A stretch of DNA of 64,000 nt from Peristeroidobacter soli (lineage in GTDB: Bacteria > Pseudomonadota > Gammaproteobacteria > Steroidobacterales > Steroidobacteraceae), in the NCBI RefSeq assembly GCF_004138485.1, contig NZ_ML142848.1:1586640-1650639 (forward strand), written 5' to 3'. Shown here one piece after another: positions 16,921 to 25,791 of this stretch. Under the pieces are notes generated by a model. The model saw only the letters and a list, made by a program, of their open reading frames with translations, did no database searches and was not told the origin of the DNA. Position 1 is the stretch's first letter. Each line of letters opens with the position of its first letter. Position numbers and translations under genes: made by a program.

Positions 16921-17707
16921 GGCTCGTCCTTTGATCTTTGATCAGTGTCCTGCCGCTCGCACCAACCTTGCGTGCTCACGAAACCGTCACCAGCCGCAGC
17001 ACACGTTCGGCGGGCCTGTATTCGAGGGCGACGACCATGCGCTCCGGATGCCCGTCCTGCCTGGGGAACTCAAGCATGATGTTGAACTTGCTGAGCTGGT
17101 GCGTGGGCTTATCGACCCACTCCATATTGTAGAGATAGCTCATCCGCAGCTTCTCGCGGATCGCCGCCTCTAGTTCAGCCTTGGTTGATTCGGCAAGGCC
17201 GGCCTTCTTAAGCTTTCCAAACTTCGCGGTCTTCAGATACCTCTCGAACTTGGCGTCCTCGATGACAACTGTGAACTCCTTGAGCGGAGCCACCATCTCG
17301 GACATCGCCCGCAACCCGATCTCAAGATCGTCGTCCGACTCCTCCATGAGCATCCTCTCGGGCTTGTAGGACAAAAAGACGCTGAAGTATATCGATTGGA
17401 GGCTCCTCAGACGGAGACCGAGCGCCATGTAGTCGTGGAGATGCAGGTTGTGGTTCTCGGTGTTCGGTCGGTCATCCTCATGTCCGAGGATGACCGTATC
17501 GCCCTGTTTGATCACTAGGTTGGCGAGGTGCATCGACACAAAAGTCTTCGCCAGACTCGCGTAAGTGCAAGGGACGTAACCGAGATAGGCCTGGTGCGCC
17601 CGCAGGCTATTGTCGATGGCGGCAACGCTGCTTTCAGAGAGGTTTGATCGTCCCCCGATTTCGTGGAGACCACCAAAAGGTGGACAATACGAAGTTGGAG
17701 GTTGGAA

Positions 17708-18007
17708 GTGTCAGAGCAGAAAACGAGAAGGCAATACAGCGACGAGTACAAGTCGGAGGCGGTGCGTTTGGTGCGGGAGTCCGGCAAGCCGCTGTCGCAG
17801 GTCGCGCGCGAGCTTGGACTCAACGACAACATGCTGCATCGATGGTCACGGGAAGAACGCGGCGCTCAGGCGGCGGGCAAGACGCGAGGTGAGGTCAAGG
17901 TCGATCAGGAGGAGCTGGCTCGATTGCGTCGAGAGCTGGCGCGGGTGACCGCGGAACGCGATTTTTTAAAGCGAGCGGCGGCGTTCTTCGCGAAGGACGT
18001 GAAATGA
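17708..18007 (+). CDS. IS3-family transposase OrfA
   Basis: A 99-residue DNA-binding subunit: helix-turn-helix (YKSEAVRLVRESGKPLSQVA then ELGLNDNMLHRW) followed by a leucine-zipper coiled coil (EELARLRRELARVTAERDFLKRAAAFF). The GTG at 17708 has GGAGG 6 nt upstream and is preferred over the in-frame ATG at 17663, which lies almost inside the terminal repeat. The run TTTTTTAAAG shortly before the stop could support frameshifting into orfB, as in many IS3 elements. Confidence 0.9.
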   Translation: MSEQKTRRQYSDEYKSEAVRLVRESGKPLSQVARELGLNDNMLHRWSREERGAQAAGKTRGEVKVDQEELARLRRELARVTAERDFLKRAAAFFAKDVK

Positions 18008-18867
18008 AGTTCCGAGCCATCCGGGACAACATTGGCCGATTTTCTGTGAGTTTGATGTGCTCAGCGCTCGGCGTATCGGTCTCCGGCTATTACGCTTGGC
18101 GAGATCGACCAGCGAGCTCGCGGATGCGGGCCAATGAGCAGCTGCTGGAGCAGATTCGCGAAGCTCATCAGCGTTCACGGGGCACCTATGGCAGCCCGCG
18201 GATCACGCACGAGTTGAGGGCCCGTGGCCATCGCGTCGGCGAGAACCGTGTCGCTGGATTGATGAGAACAGCCCAGATACGCGCCAAGAGCGCTCGCAAG
18301 TGGCGTGCGACGACGCAATCCAAGCATCGATGGCCGGTGGCGGAGAATACGCTGGATCGAGCGTTCAACGTCGCCCAGCCCAATCGCGTGTGGGCCGGGG
18401 ACATCAGCTACGTGTGGACCGCTCAAGGCTGGCTGTATCTGGCCGTGGTACTCGATCTGTACTCCCGAGCAGTGATTGGCTGGGCGATGGGCGAACGTCT
18501 GACTGCGGATCTAGCGACGCAGGCGCTGACGATGGCCCTGTGGCGTCGCAAGCCGCATCGCGGACTGCTGCATCACTCGGACCGTGGAGTCCAATACGCG
18601 GCCGGAGACTATCAGCGACTGCTTGCCACGCACGGTATCGACTGCTCGATGAGCCGCAAGGGTAACTGCTGGGACAACGCAGTGGTCGAAAGCTTCTTTC
18701 ACACGTTGAAAGTCGAACTCGTGCATCAGCGTCGCTATCTCACGCGAGATGAAGCACGCCAGGACATCTTCGAATGGATCGAGGTGTTCTACAATCGGCA
18801 ACGGCGTCACTCTACGCTCGGCTATCGTTCACCGGCCGAGTTCGAGACGATGGATCAAGTCGCTTAG
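18004..18867 (+). CDS. IS3-family transposase OrfB (DDE)
   Basis: A 287-residue transposase with an intact DDE triad: Asp133 (WAGDISYVW), Asp193 (HHSDRGVQY) and Glu229 (AVVESFFHTLK), plus the usual YNRQRRHSTLGYRSPAEFE end. It overlaps orfA by 4 bp (ATGA). The element looks able to move. Confidence 0.95.
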   Translation: MKFRAIRDNIGRFSVSLMCSALGVSVSGYYAWRDRPASSRMRANEQLLEQIREAHQRSRGTYGSPRITHELRARGHRVGENRVAGLMRTAQIRAKSARKWRATTQSKHRWPVAENTLDRAFNVAQPNRVWAGDISYVWTAQGWLYLAVVLDLYSRAVIGWAMGERLTADLATQALTMALWRRKPHRGLLHHSDRGVQYAAGDYQRLLATHGIDCSMSRKGNCWDNAVVESFFHTLKVELVHQRRYLTRDEARQDIFEWIEVFYNRQRRHSTLGYRSPAEFETMDQVA

Positions 18868-19422
18868 CGATGTCTCCGCGATCTCGGGGGAAGATCAGTT
18901 GTTGACGTAGAGGACATAGCAGAAGCAGGGATGCTTGAAGTTCAGGTCCTTGGCGACAACCGCTGAACGCCGAAGCAGTGCGCGTGCGATCTGGTCCCGA
19001 TCATCGATCAGCTCACCACCGAGAATGCTGTGTGTAGTTCTGGGATCGAGCGCCTTGAAAAGCGCGTCGGCACACTCCACGCCCGGAGCGAACTTATTCT
19101 CGCAGCGTTGTTCATCGAAAAGAAACGCCGCCTCGTGCTTCGTCGATTGCGGCGTCAGGGCGCTTCGCAAAGACGCGTAATCGATGCGCTTCGCACGAAG
19201 GACGTCGAGGAGGTCACTATGGAAGCGCTGAATTTCACGGAAGGTTCGCGCATCGGTCCAGGCACAGTGTTCCCGCATAACCGGAAGCATTACGTTGCCG
19301 CGAGCGTTGAGTGTGTGGATGCAAGCCATGATCGACTCACTTGCCAAAACGAATTTCTATTCGCGGCCGGCGGCTTAACCTGCAAGTCCGCAGAGGATAA
19401 GCAATCGCGGACACAGCTTCCT

Positions 19423-20568
19423 CTATGGACTCCATATCTGCGCGCCGGTAACGACGCTGCCGCCCTTGTAACAGAACGCCACGCTGTATTTCGCACGAGT
19501 GATGGCGACATAGAGTTTGTTGCGCGATTCGTCAGTCTTCGCCTTCTTGAAGGCCGTGGTGTCTCCGCACAGAAACTTTGCATGGGGATCAGGCGGAATG
19601 ATCAGCACCCGCTCGAACCCCATGCCCTTCGACTCCCCGAAATTGTACGCGGCGCGGCCGTCGCATAGTGCTTCCTCCGTCTGCCGGTTCCGGCGCAGGA
19701 TAACGGGGTTGTATGTTTCTATGTATTCCTTCATGCGAGCTGCCGGGACAGCGAAGATGCCCTGATGGCCAGCGTGCTCCGGTGGCACAACAGTGATCTG
19801 CGATTTCGTGGGGCTATACAACCCATCACTCGCATGCAGCCGGTCTGCCAAATCGCAGATGCTCTGAATGCAGCGCCAACTGATGGCGAGGTCATCGATC
19901 GCGAAGCCCATGGCCGTAAATTCTGCGAGTTTTTCGGCGCTTGTCTGCGGCTTCTTTGATGTTTCCGACGTTTCGTAGATCGACTGCCGGAAATCGCCCA
20001 CGCAGTCGAACTCCGCGATGCTGGCCTCCAGCATCGCGCGGACCACTGCGAAATCCCAGCCGACGAGGTCTTGTATCTCATCGATAAAGACAGCGTCGTA
20101 GATCTCCGCAAGCCTATGCGCAGGCTTGCCGCCGCTTTGCTGATGAACTCTGGCGGCCAGCTTTGCCAGATAGTAGGTATGCGCATCGTTGCCCCTTGTC
20201 ACGTAGTGACGAGGATTCCAGTGGTCGCCGATCTTTTCCGTACGCCCTCTGATGTAGAACGTCTTGCCTTCCACCAGATGCGGGTTTCTAGAATCGAAGG
20301 CGATTCCCGAGACCCGCTTATCGAGAACGCAGCGCTGATAGGGCCGGATCATGTCCTCGAGCAGAAAAGAGAACCACCCCTTCACGACAATGTTCTCCGG
20401 CTGGAACTTATTGATGCGGCAGATCGCCCGCACAAGCTCGAACTGGTTGTTGATCGTGTAGGTGAGCAGGAGCACCTTACGGCCATGAGAGGCCCGTTTG
20501 AGCGCTTCCTTGGCTATCCGCTCGGACTTTCCGGCACCGGCGCTCGCGAGAAGAAGCTTACGCGCCAA
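19423..20568 (-). CDS. Short UvrD-like helicase (GajB-like)
   Basis: A 381-residue superfamily 1 helicase. Motifs seen: I ASAGAGKS (Lys14), II FIDEIQD (163-167), III VGDFRQS, IV-like ISWRCIQS, VI YVAITRAKYSVAF. It is much shorter than UvrD and lacks room for the large 1B/2B insertions, as in Gabija GajB. The start is a TTG at 20568 that overlaps the end of the OLD nuclease by 11 bp; no ATG lies before motif I, so coupling to the upstream gene is probable. The pairing with an OLD/TOPRIM nuclease supports a Gabija-like role. Confidence 0.82.
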   Translation of the reverse strand: MARKLLLASAGAGKSERIAKEALKRASHGRKVLLLTYTINNQFELVRAICRINKFQPENIVVKGWFSFLLEDMIRPYQRCVLDKRVSGIAFDSRNPHLVEGKTFYIRGRTEKIGDHWNPRHYVTRGNDAHTYYLAKLAARVHQQSGGKPAHRLAEIYDAVFIDEIQDLVGWDFAVVRAMLEASIAEFDCVGDFRQSIYETSETSKKPQTSAEKLAEFTAMGFAIDDLAISWRCIQSICDLADRLHASDGLYSPTKSQITVVPPEHAGHQGIFAVPAARMKEYIETYNPVILRRNRQTEEALCDGRAAYNFGESKGMGFERVLIIPPDPHAKFLCGDTTAFKKAKTDESRNKLYVAITRAKYSVAFCYKGGSVVTGAQIWSP

Positions 20569-22216
20569 AGCTCACGGCCTTCTTCAGGTAGTCGGGATAC
20601 TTGATGGTCTCTGCCGTATCGAAGATGCGCATCGCAGAATCGACCTTCTTCTTCGGTCCGCCATCTGTCAGGTACCAACCTGTCAGGAATGCGCGCTTGC
20701 CCGCCAAGTCGGCGCATGCGGCATATTCACCGGCATACGTCTTTCCGGACAGCATCACCTTAGCCAGTATGTCGAGTGAAGCGACGTTCTCGCCGTTTGC
20801 GGCAACCAGCGCCGGTTCCAGGGAACGCTCGTCATTGTTCTCCGGCGAAAAGCATTCAATGAAGTCGCAGCCGTCGTAATCTTCCTTCTTCCACTCAACA
20901 ATATTTTTCTGGTAATCGCCGTCGTTGTCTTTCACGACACGCACCGAATGCTTCAGCGCTTTTGCGATATCGAGATAGACCTTAAAGCCGATGCCGCGCA
21001 CGACGATGATGTCGATACCATCTTCTTCAGGCAGGCGACCATTAGCTGCGAGGTAGATTTTCTTCAGTACAAGCTCGTCGGAGGGACCCTCGACCAAGAT
21101 CACTCTCTGCGACAGTACGAGGCGCAGCGTGTCGTACCCCGGCAACCGTTTCAGCGTCTTGATCGTGCCCGCATCTATGTTCTTCAGCTTTTCGTATTTT
21201 TTTGACAGCAGGCACAGCTTCTCGATGCTGAGCTTGTTAAGTACATAGGAGCTGTGCGTCGTGAGGAAAATCTGTTTGCCCGCGTTTTTCTTTTCAATGT
21301 AGGAGACCAACTGGATCAGGTTGATGTGCGAAAGATGGTTCTCTGGCTCCTCGAGCATCACCACATCGACGTCCTTGGCCCTGTTCTGGATGGCGACCTT
21401 GATCTGTATCTGGTTCTGCTCTCCCTTGCCAATATGCGCGAAGGAGATGTCATCGACAGCGAGCGCGAGGTTGCTGTCCCAGCTGCCGGAAGGCGTGATA
21501 TCGGCTACGATTTCCAGTTTTTTCGTGCTCAGCTCGTTAGCTGCATTCAGCTGCGCGTTAATCGCCTTCACATCGCCCTTTTCATTGAACTCGATCTTCA
21601 GATGGCGGTAGGTCAGGTTGAGCATGGGGCGCGCATGCTTGTCGACCGATGCGTTGATGATACTGTTGATATAGCGCGAGCGCCCCATCGTGGGGTGCAG
21701 GCGCGTCGGATCGACGAAGAGGCAGCCGATCGGCTTCGCCACCTGCGCGAGCGGTTTCCAGGCAAAGCTCATCCACTCGATCTTGTACAACTCGAACGGC
21801 ACTGTCAGGACCTTGCCCGACGTGGCAAATGGCGCGTAGTACGGCGTGAGTTCGGGATTAAAGAGCATCTTCAGGGAGATGCCTTGCGTGTCGGCACCCT
21901 CGCTGTTGTTGTTCCCCTTCAGCTCGGGATCTCCCTCGACGTACGCCTCGATCAGAAGTTCGGGCAGCGAGGTCTGTGACAGATCACCCTTGATGTACTT
22001 TTCCATGCAGGCGCTATTGAAGAGCTCCGCCATGACTTCTGGCGAGAGCGGCCTGCCGCGATGACAGTAGTTCAGGCACAGCTCGATCGCTTCCAGGACC
22101 GAGCTTTTCCCGCATTCGTTATCGCCGACGAGAATATTGATGTCGTCGTTGAACTCGAAAGTCTCGTCCGCGAACTTCTTAAAATTCTTGACGCGGAGCT
22201 TCTTGATGCGCTTCAT
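20558..22216 (-). CDS. OLD-family ATPase/TOPRIM nuclease (GajA-like)
   Basis: A 552-residue protein with an N-terminal ABC/RecF-type ATPase and C-terminal TOPRIM nuclease. Seen: Walker A GDNECGKSS (31-39), the Walker B region VVMLEEPENHLSH with FLTTHSSYVL, and TOPRIM residues Glu376 (LVEGPSDE) and Asp430/432/434 (KDNDGD). I chose the ATG at 22216 because MKRIKKLRVKNFKKF is the normal family N-terminus; the frame is open to 22312. Length and order with the following helicase match GajA of the Gabija system, which nicks DNA when nucleotides are depleted. PARIS AriA/AriB has a different split and fits less well. Confidence 0.88.
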   Translation of the reverse strand: MKRIKKLRVKNFKKFADETFEFNDDINILVGDNECGKSSVLEAIELCLNYCHRGRPLSPEVMAELFNSACMEKYIKGDLSQTSLPELLIEAYVEGDPELKGNNNSEGADTQGISLKMLFNPELTPYYAPFATSGKVLTVPFELYKIEWMSFAWKPLAQVAKPIGCLFVDPTRLHPTMGRSRYINSIINASVDKHARPMLNLTYRHLKIEFNEKGDVKAINAQLNAANELSTKKLEIVADITPSGSWDSNLALAVDDISFAHIGKGEQNQIQIKVAIQNRAKDVDVVMLEEPENHLSHINLIQLVSYIEKKNAGKQIFLTTHSSYVLNKLSIEKLCLLSKKYEKLKNIDAGTIKTLKRLPGYDTLRLVLSQRVILVEGPSDELVLKKIYLAANGRLPEEDGIDIIVVRGIGFKVYLDIAKALKHSVRVVKDNDGDYQKNIVEWKKEDYDGCDFIECFSPENNDERSLEPALVAANGENVASLDILAKVMLSGKTYAGEYAACADLAGKRAFLTGWYLTDGGPKKKVDSAMRIFDTAETIKYPDYLKKAVSFGA

Positions 22217-22518
22217 CCCTTTTCGTTCCGTGTTGTTTTTGTGCGCAGATTTGGCTCGCCGCGAAGTATACGCCAGTGCGGGCGAATGCTGCACGGGCGG
22301 CATCATATCCATCCGCCTCGATATTGATGCTCGTCCGGCTCAATGATCAGCTGGTTTGCAGTAACCATGTCAATCAAGTTGGGACCGGCTTTACTTGAGT
22401 GATGCCGGGATCTTCTAGCGCCCCCCCCGATGTTCGCTGGCGGAAGTAGGGCGCGTCCGCTTCGGGTATATACTCGACACCCCACGCAGACGTAGCGCAG
22501 GTTCACGGTACGTTCACA
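22217..22518. other. Intergenic region upstream of the GajA-like gene
   Basis: Between the relaxase stop and the GajA-like gene. No ORF is convincing. It carries a run of eight Cs (22421-22428) and should hold the defence operon promoter; a TTGACA reads on the minus strand near 22371-22376 without a clear -10. Confidence 0.5.
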
Positions 22519-23517
22519 CTAGCGAACCAGCGGCTTGTCTTTCGACCGAACCTGGTGCAGATGCTCGATCAGCTCGTGCGCCAACCATCCCTTCTCTGTG
22601 CGCGGCGGCGGCATTCGGTTGACGAATCTCTCCACAGCATCCGCGAGTTGATGCTGTCCCTCAACGAGCAGCCGACCCCGAATGGCATTCCATCCGCTCA
22701 CAACATCCTTTCTCGTCTGCTGCAGCCGCGCAGCGCCCGATCCATCCAGTGAGCCCGCTTTCAGTTCCCGAGCAACCTCATGCACTCGCGCAGCGATGCG
22801 TGACGACTCGCCCCGCTGAGCCGCTCTGAAAATCGAATCCAGCTTCGGCGCTCGGCTCTGCCCGCGAACGCTTCGCTCGGTCGCATTCGCCTCGACCCCA
22901 TGCGCCCGCAGGTGGCGCGCAAACTCCTGGCGCCAGTGCCGCAGCGTAGCCTTGTGGATATTGAGTCGCACGCCGGATTCACTGACCGCCTTCACGACCA
23001 CATGAACATGCGGGTGGGGCTCATCCGTATGCAGCACCGTCGCGTATCGATGCTGGAGCCCAAACTCCTCTCGGGCGAAGTCGCGGACGGCGGCGAGCAC
23101 CTTCTTGGGTGGCGTGCCGGCCGGCATGGAGAAGATCAGCTTGTGGACTAGCTTCGGTGCGGCCCGCCGATTCGTAGCGGACAGCGCCGGGCGCTCTCGA
23201 TCTTCGTCCAGGTCCAAGTCCCAATCCTGGATCAGGTGCCGCCCAACGCCCCGGCCGCTCAAACGCTCGCCGTCGTCCGTCTCGATCTCTAGGTCACCCC
23301 GCCGGCCGATGTAGTTGAAATGGGCGTTGACGCCATGGCTGGTACTGGCACCACCGCCGCCGGTCACCTTCACCATCACCTCAGGCGCGTGACCCACCGT
23401 GCGGGCGATTAGCGCAACCTCCGTGGGAGACAACCGGTCCCGCTGTGCCGGTCCTCGGCGAGCGTAGCTCGTCAGATCCCATATGGCTCCGCCACGATCA
23501 AGATCGAACGGTCTCAT
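22519..23517 (-). CDS. MOB_P-type relaxase/mobilization nuclease
   Basis: A 332-residue relaxase that would nick oriT and pilot the single strand in conjugative mobilization. Seen: HGVNAHFNYIGRRG (about 61-74) and the metal-binding histidine motif HPHVHVVVK with His168, 170 and 172. The catalytic tyrosine is not assigned with certainty; Tyr18 or Tyr69 are candidates. It overlaps the preceding mobC by 20 bp, so the two are cotranscribed away from the oriT region. Short compared with plasmid TraI/MobA, since no primase or helicase is attached. Confidence 0.85.
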   Translation of the reverse strand: MRPFDLDRGGAIWDLTSYARRGPAQRDRLSPTEVALIARTVGHAPEVMVKVTGGGGASTSHGVNAHFNYIGRRGDLEIETDDGERLSGRGVGRHLIQDWDLDLDEDRERPALSATNRRAAPKLVHKLIFSMPAGTPPKKVLAAVRDFAREEFGLQHRYATVLHTDEPHPHVHVVVKAVSESGVRLNIHKATLRHWRQEFARHLRAHGVEANATERSVRGQSRAPKLDSIFRAAQRGESSRIAARVHEVARELKAGSLDGSGAARLQQTRKDVVSGWNAIRGRLLVEGQHQLADAVERFVNRMPPPRTEKGWLAHELIEHLHQVRSKDKPLVR

Positions 23518-24049
23518 GGCCGGCCCTCCAGGCGCGTGAATTGGCCCTGATCAGATCCTTGGTGTGGTCGCGCATCGCCTCGCATACCTTGAGCATCATC
23601 CGGAGATCCTCTCGGCCAGGTCCTGCCAAGCCCGTTTGATGATGAGCCAGGCGAGTCAGCTGGTTGAGGTTGCGGCCGATCGCGCCCAGCTCGGCGACGG
23701 ATCGCTTGAGCGCCATCAACTCCGCTTTGGGCAGCGGAGCCAGGGCCCGTAGGTGAGCCCGGACCAGGACTGAGACATAGGTGGCCGCCGGCATCTGTCG
23801 AGCTGCGGCTCGTTCCATGAGTAACAGCTGGTCTTCTTGATGCAGCCGGACATACAGCCGCGCCGCTCGCAATCGCCGCTCTGGCGATCTCAGAACATCT
23901 GCGTCGGCGTGGCTCACTCGCTGCACCGTCAGCTCGATGAGCTGCTTCAACAGGGCGGACTCAGTCATCTGCTGCTGTTCCGCGAAGCTGCGGAACTTCG
24001 CTTTCGTCTCCGGCGAGACGCGAGCAGCGATGAGAGGTGAGGTGCCCAT
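23498..24049 (-). CDS. MobC-like relaxosome accessory protein
   Basis: A 183-residue protein with an N-terminal ribbon-helix-helix-like DNA-binding segment (SPLIAARVSPETKAKFRSFA) and the C-terminal MobC motif AIGRNLNQLTRLAHH. MobC proteins bind oriT and open the strand for the relaxase. The gene begins within 45 bp of the predicted nick site and overlaps the relaxase gene. Confidence 0.85.
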   Translation of the reverse strand: MGTSPLIAARVSPETKAKFRSFAEQQQMTESALLKQLIELTVQRVSHADADVLRSPERRLRAARLYVRLHQEDQLLLMERAAARQMPAATYVSVLVRAHLRALAPLPKAELMALKRSVAELGAIGRNLNQLTRLAHHQTGLAGPGREDLRMMLKVCEAMRDHTKDLIRANSRAWRAGHETVRS

Positions 24050-24070
24050 GGACTGCAGTGTTAAACAAAA

Positions 24071-24100
24071 GCGGCCGCAGGCATATCCTGCAAATCGCGC
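24071..24100 (+). other. Predicted origin of transfer (oriT)
   Basis: Contains TATCCTGC, matching the MOB_P nick consensus YATCCTGY, within a small inverted repeat (GCAGG-catat-CCTGC, 24077-24091). The cut is expected between 24090 and 24091 on the + strand. It sits just upstream of mobC and the relaxase, the normal place for oriT. Confidence 0.65.
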
Positions 24101-24168
24101 TTTTTTCGGTCGAAACGCACCCGTCTCAATCGGCAGATTCTCAGCTCCGGGTGTGCCGCGGTGGCTGA

Positions 24169-24440
24169 TGTCGGTTTCCTTTAATCATGGGACCGGCGCA
24201 ATGAATGAAGGGACTGGACCCGTAAAGATGGTACTGGTCTCCGATTAGAGGACGCGGCGTCTCGGAAGGCCCATGATTTTGATGATCTTCCCCGCCCACG
24301 ACCTGTGTTGGCTGGCATTCCGGCTAGTCCCATCTTTAAAGGGCCAGTCCCACAATTACGGGACACGCTCCAAGGGCCAACCTCTTGTTTGTGCCCGGAC
24401 CGCGTCGACTGCTCAGTCCCGTAATTAAAGGAAACCGACA
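24169..24440. repeat. Nested inverted-repeat structure
   Basis: Outer arms 24169-24195 and 24414-24440 match at 24 of 27 positions, beginning TGTCGGTTTCCTTTAAT. An inner pair near 24210-24237 and 24324-24351 shares GGGACTGG and TAAAGATGG with spacing kept. GGGAC-type words recur through the structure. Could be a MITE-like element, an accessory part of oriT, or a site for a recombinase or regulator. Confidence 0.7.
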
Positions 24441-24636
24441 CCTGAATGTGAATATTCGCGCAGAGTCTCGCCGACATGCTGAGATCGAGGAGGACGCATT
24501 TCAGAGCGGGACAGCTTTCAAACAGAGCCTCCACATGCGTTGCCGGTGCGCACGCGGTGAAGTCGCCCCCACTCCAAACGAATGGGCCGCGTGACACTTT
24601 GTGATGTTATGCGGCCCACATGCGGCAAAACTCAAC

Positions 24637-25434
24637 TTACCACCCGTAATCCGCTTTGGCGCTCTCGACCACTCTAGCTACACCTTCCAACCGATGCTCA
24701 CGCAGCGACTGGATGAACCCGTCAACGTCGGCGGGCACGAGATCCAATTCTTCCTGGTCCAGCACTGCCTGCATCGGCAGGGGCTGAGGAAGCCGAGCGT
24801 GCGCACGTGCCAGCCGCTCGCGGGCCACACAGCAGTAGCCCTGCTCCAGCTCAATCCCGAGATAGCGCCGGCCACTGACAGTGGCGGCGACCAGGGTGCT
24901 TCCTGAGCCCGCGAAGGGGTCAAGGACGAGCTGACCAGGGTGCGAGAATGCCTCGATGAGCGGCGTCAGGATCTGCACTGCCTTCTGCGTCGGGTGATCC
25001 GGATTGCCCGAATACACCCAGGGCTGAATGTCATCAATCGGCTCGGCCGGTATCTTCGGCGAGCCCTTCGCCAGCACATACGCCTGTTCGTAGCGGTAGT
25101 GGAGATAACGGGTTCGCGATGCGTAGTCTTTGGCCCAGACGATGTGACCGACTGGCCGGAACCCAGCCTGACGCCAGGCCCGGAAGAATGTGTCCACCTG
25201 GCCCCAACTGTAGAAGGAGATGCAGATGCTGTCGGGCTTTAGGACTCGATACAGATCCTTGAATGCGCCGAGGATGCGATTCGGATCATCGTCGTTCGCA
25301 ATCATCCGGCCATTGCTGTCTTGATAGTGCACGCCATACGGTGGGTCGGTGACGACGAGATCCACAAACGAATCGGGCAGCCGGCGCAGCACGCGAGTGC
25401 AATCACCCTGAAGAACTTCGTTGATCGGGAACAT
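24637..25434 (-). CDS. Orphan DNA adenine methyltransferase
   Basis: A 265-residue site-specific DNA methyltransferase. Motif IV (TDPPYG, residues 29-34) precedes motif I (LDPFAGSGST, about 175), the beta-type order seen in many N6-adenine or N4-cytosine enzymes. HPTQKAVQIL precedes motif I. The start at 25434 has GGAGG 7 nt upstream; the longer frame to 25545 is unlikely. No restriction enzyme adjoins it, so it is probably a solitary methylase protecting the island from host restriction or acting in regulation. Confidence 0.88.
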   Translation of the reverse strand: MFPINEVLQGDCTRVLRRLPDSFVDLVVTDPPYGVHYQDSNGRMIANDDDPNRILGAFKDLYRVLKPDSICISFYSWGQVDTFFRAWRQAGFRPVGHIVWAKDYASRTRYLHYRYEQAYVLAKGSPKIPAEPIDDIQPWVYSGNPDHPTQKAVQILTPLIEAFSHPGQLVLDPFAGSGSTLVAATVSGRRYLGIELEQGYCCVARERLARAHARLPQPLPMQAVLDQEELDLVPADVDGFIQSLREHRLEGVARVVESAKADYGW

Positions 25435-25791
25435 GGCGGAGCCTCCGCTTTGCATCGGCAGGATTGCCGACGCGCGTTCCCAATCACGACGCGCGCAGCG
25501 GTCAAGGATCGAAGACCGCCGCAGGCGGCGAGTGCGTCTTGGCACTCGTCCTTGACGGTGAGCACGACGTGATAGGCTGAAAGAGCAGAGGCAACCCTAC
25601 CGGTCCTTTTCGCCCTCTGGTCATTTATGGGGCACGAGATAGCATTTGCCTTCAGTAAGACCTCATTGATCGTGCGTTCATAGCGCGCCTCGAATGCCTC
25701 GTCCGATTGATTCAACGGCTCGTCGGCACTGGCAGCGTGAGGGCTGTGGCGAGGATCGCCCCGGCATTGACAATACATCCACGTCGCGCAC
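25435..25791. other. Region with a possible small ORF
   Basis: Between the methyltransferase and sensor genes. One minus-strand frame (from about 25778 leftward) includes a protein-like stretch (NQSDEAFEARYERTINEVLL) but would overlap the methyltransferase start by more than 100 bp, and no ribosome site is evident. I could not decide whether a small gene is present. Confidence 0.35.

Larger units (their letters stand above)
17645..18897 (+). mobile_element. IS3-family insertion sequence
   Basis: A complete 1253-bp element. Terminal inverted repeats begin TGATCGTCCCCCGA (left) and TGATCTTCCCCCGA (right, reversed), matching at about 20 of 25 positions. It is flanked by the target duplication GTT (17642-17644 and 18898-18900). 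It contains orfA and orfB overlapping by ATGA. It interrupts a gene on the opposite strand. Confidence 0.93.
16976..19347 (-). pseudogene. Unknown defence-operon gene, split by an IS3 element
   Basis: The 5' part runs 19347-18898 (150 codons, TTG start or ATG at 19329) and the 3' part 17641-16976 (222 codons with stop). Removing the IS and one 3-bp target duplicate joins the two in frame, reading CYVLYVNN then LSESSVAAIDNS, giving about 371 residues. No family is recognised; the C-terminal half is rich in charged helices and ends ALEYRPAERVLRLVTVS. It sits between the helicase and AlbA_2 genes on the same strand. In its present state it cannot make the full protein; a 150-residue fragment could still be made. 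Confidence 0.8.
24050..24636. other. Non-coding region with oriT and nested inverted repeats
   Basis: About 590 bp between mobC and the methyltransferase gene. It contains the predicted oriT (about 24070-24100) and a 272-bp structure of nested inverted repeats (24169-24440). A frame at 24181-24597 on the minus strand crosses these repeats and does not look like a protein. Confidence 0.65.

Noticed and set aside
17645-18897. IS orfA starting at the ATG at 17663
   Set aside because: That start lies almost in the terminal repeat; the GTG at 17708 has a strong ribosome site and the normal family N-terminus.
15643-22216. Retron or PARIS system
   Set aside because: No reverse transcriptase or msr/msd structure is present, and the ATPase and TOPRIM parts are in one protein, unlike PARIS.
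24181-24597. 138-codon minus-strand frame near oriT
   Set aside because: It crosses the nested inverted repeats, has low-complexity composition and no ribosome site.
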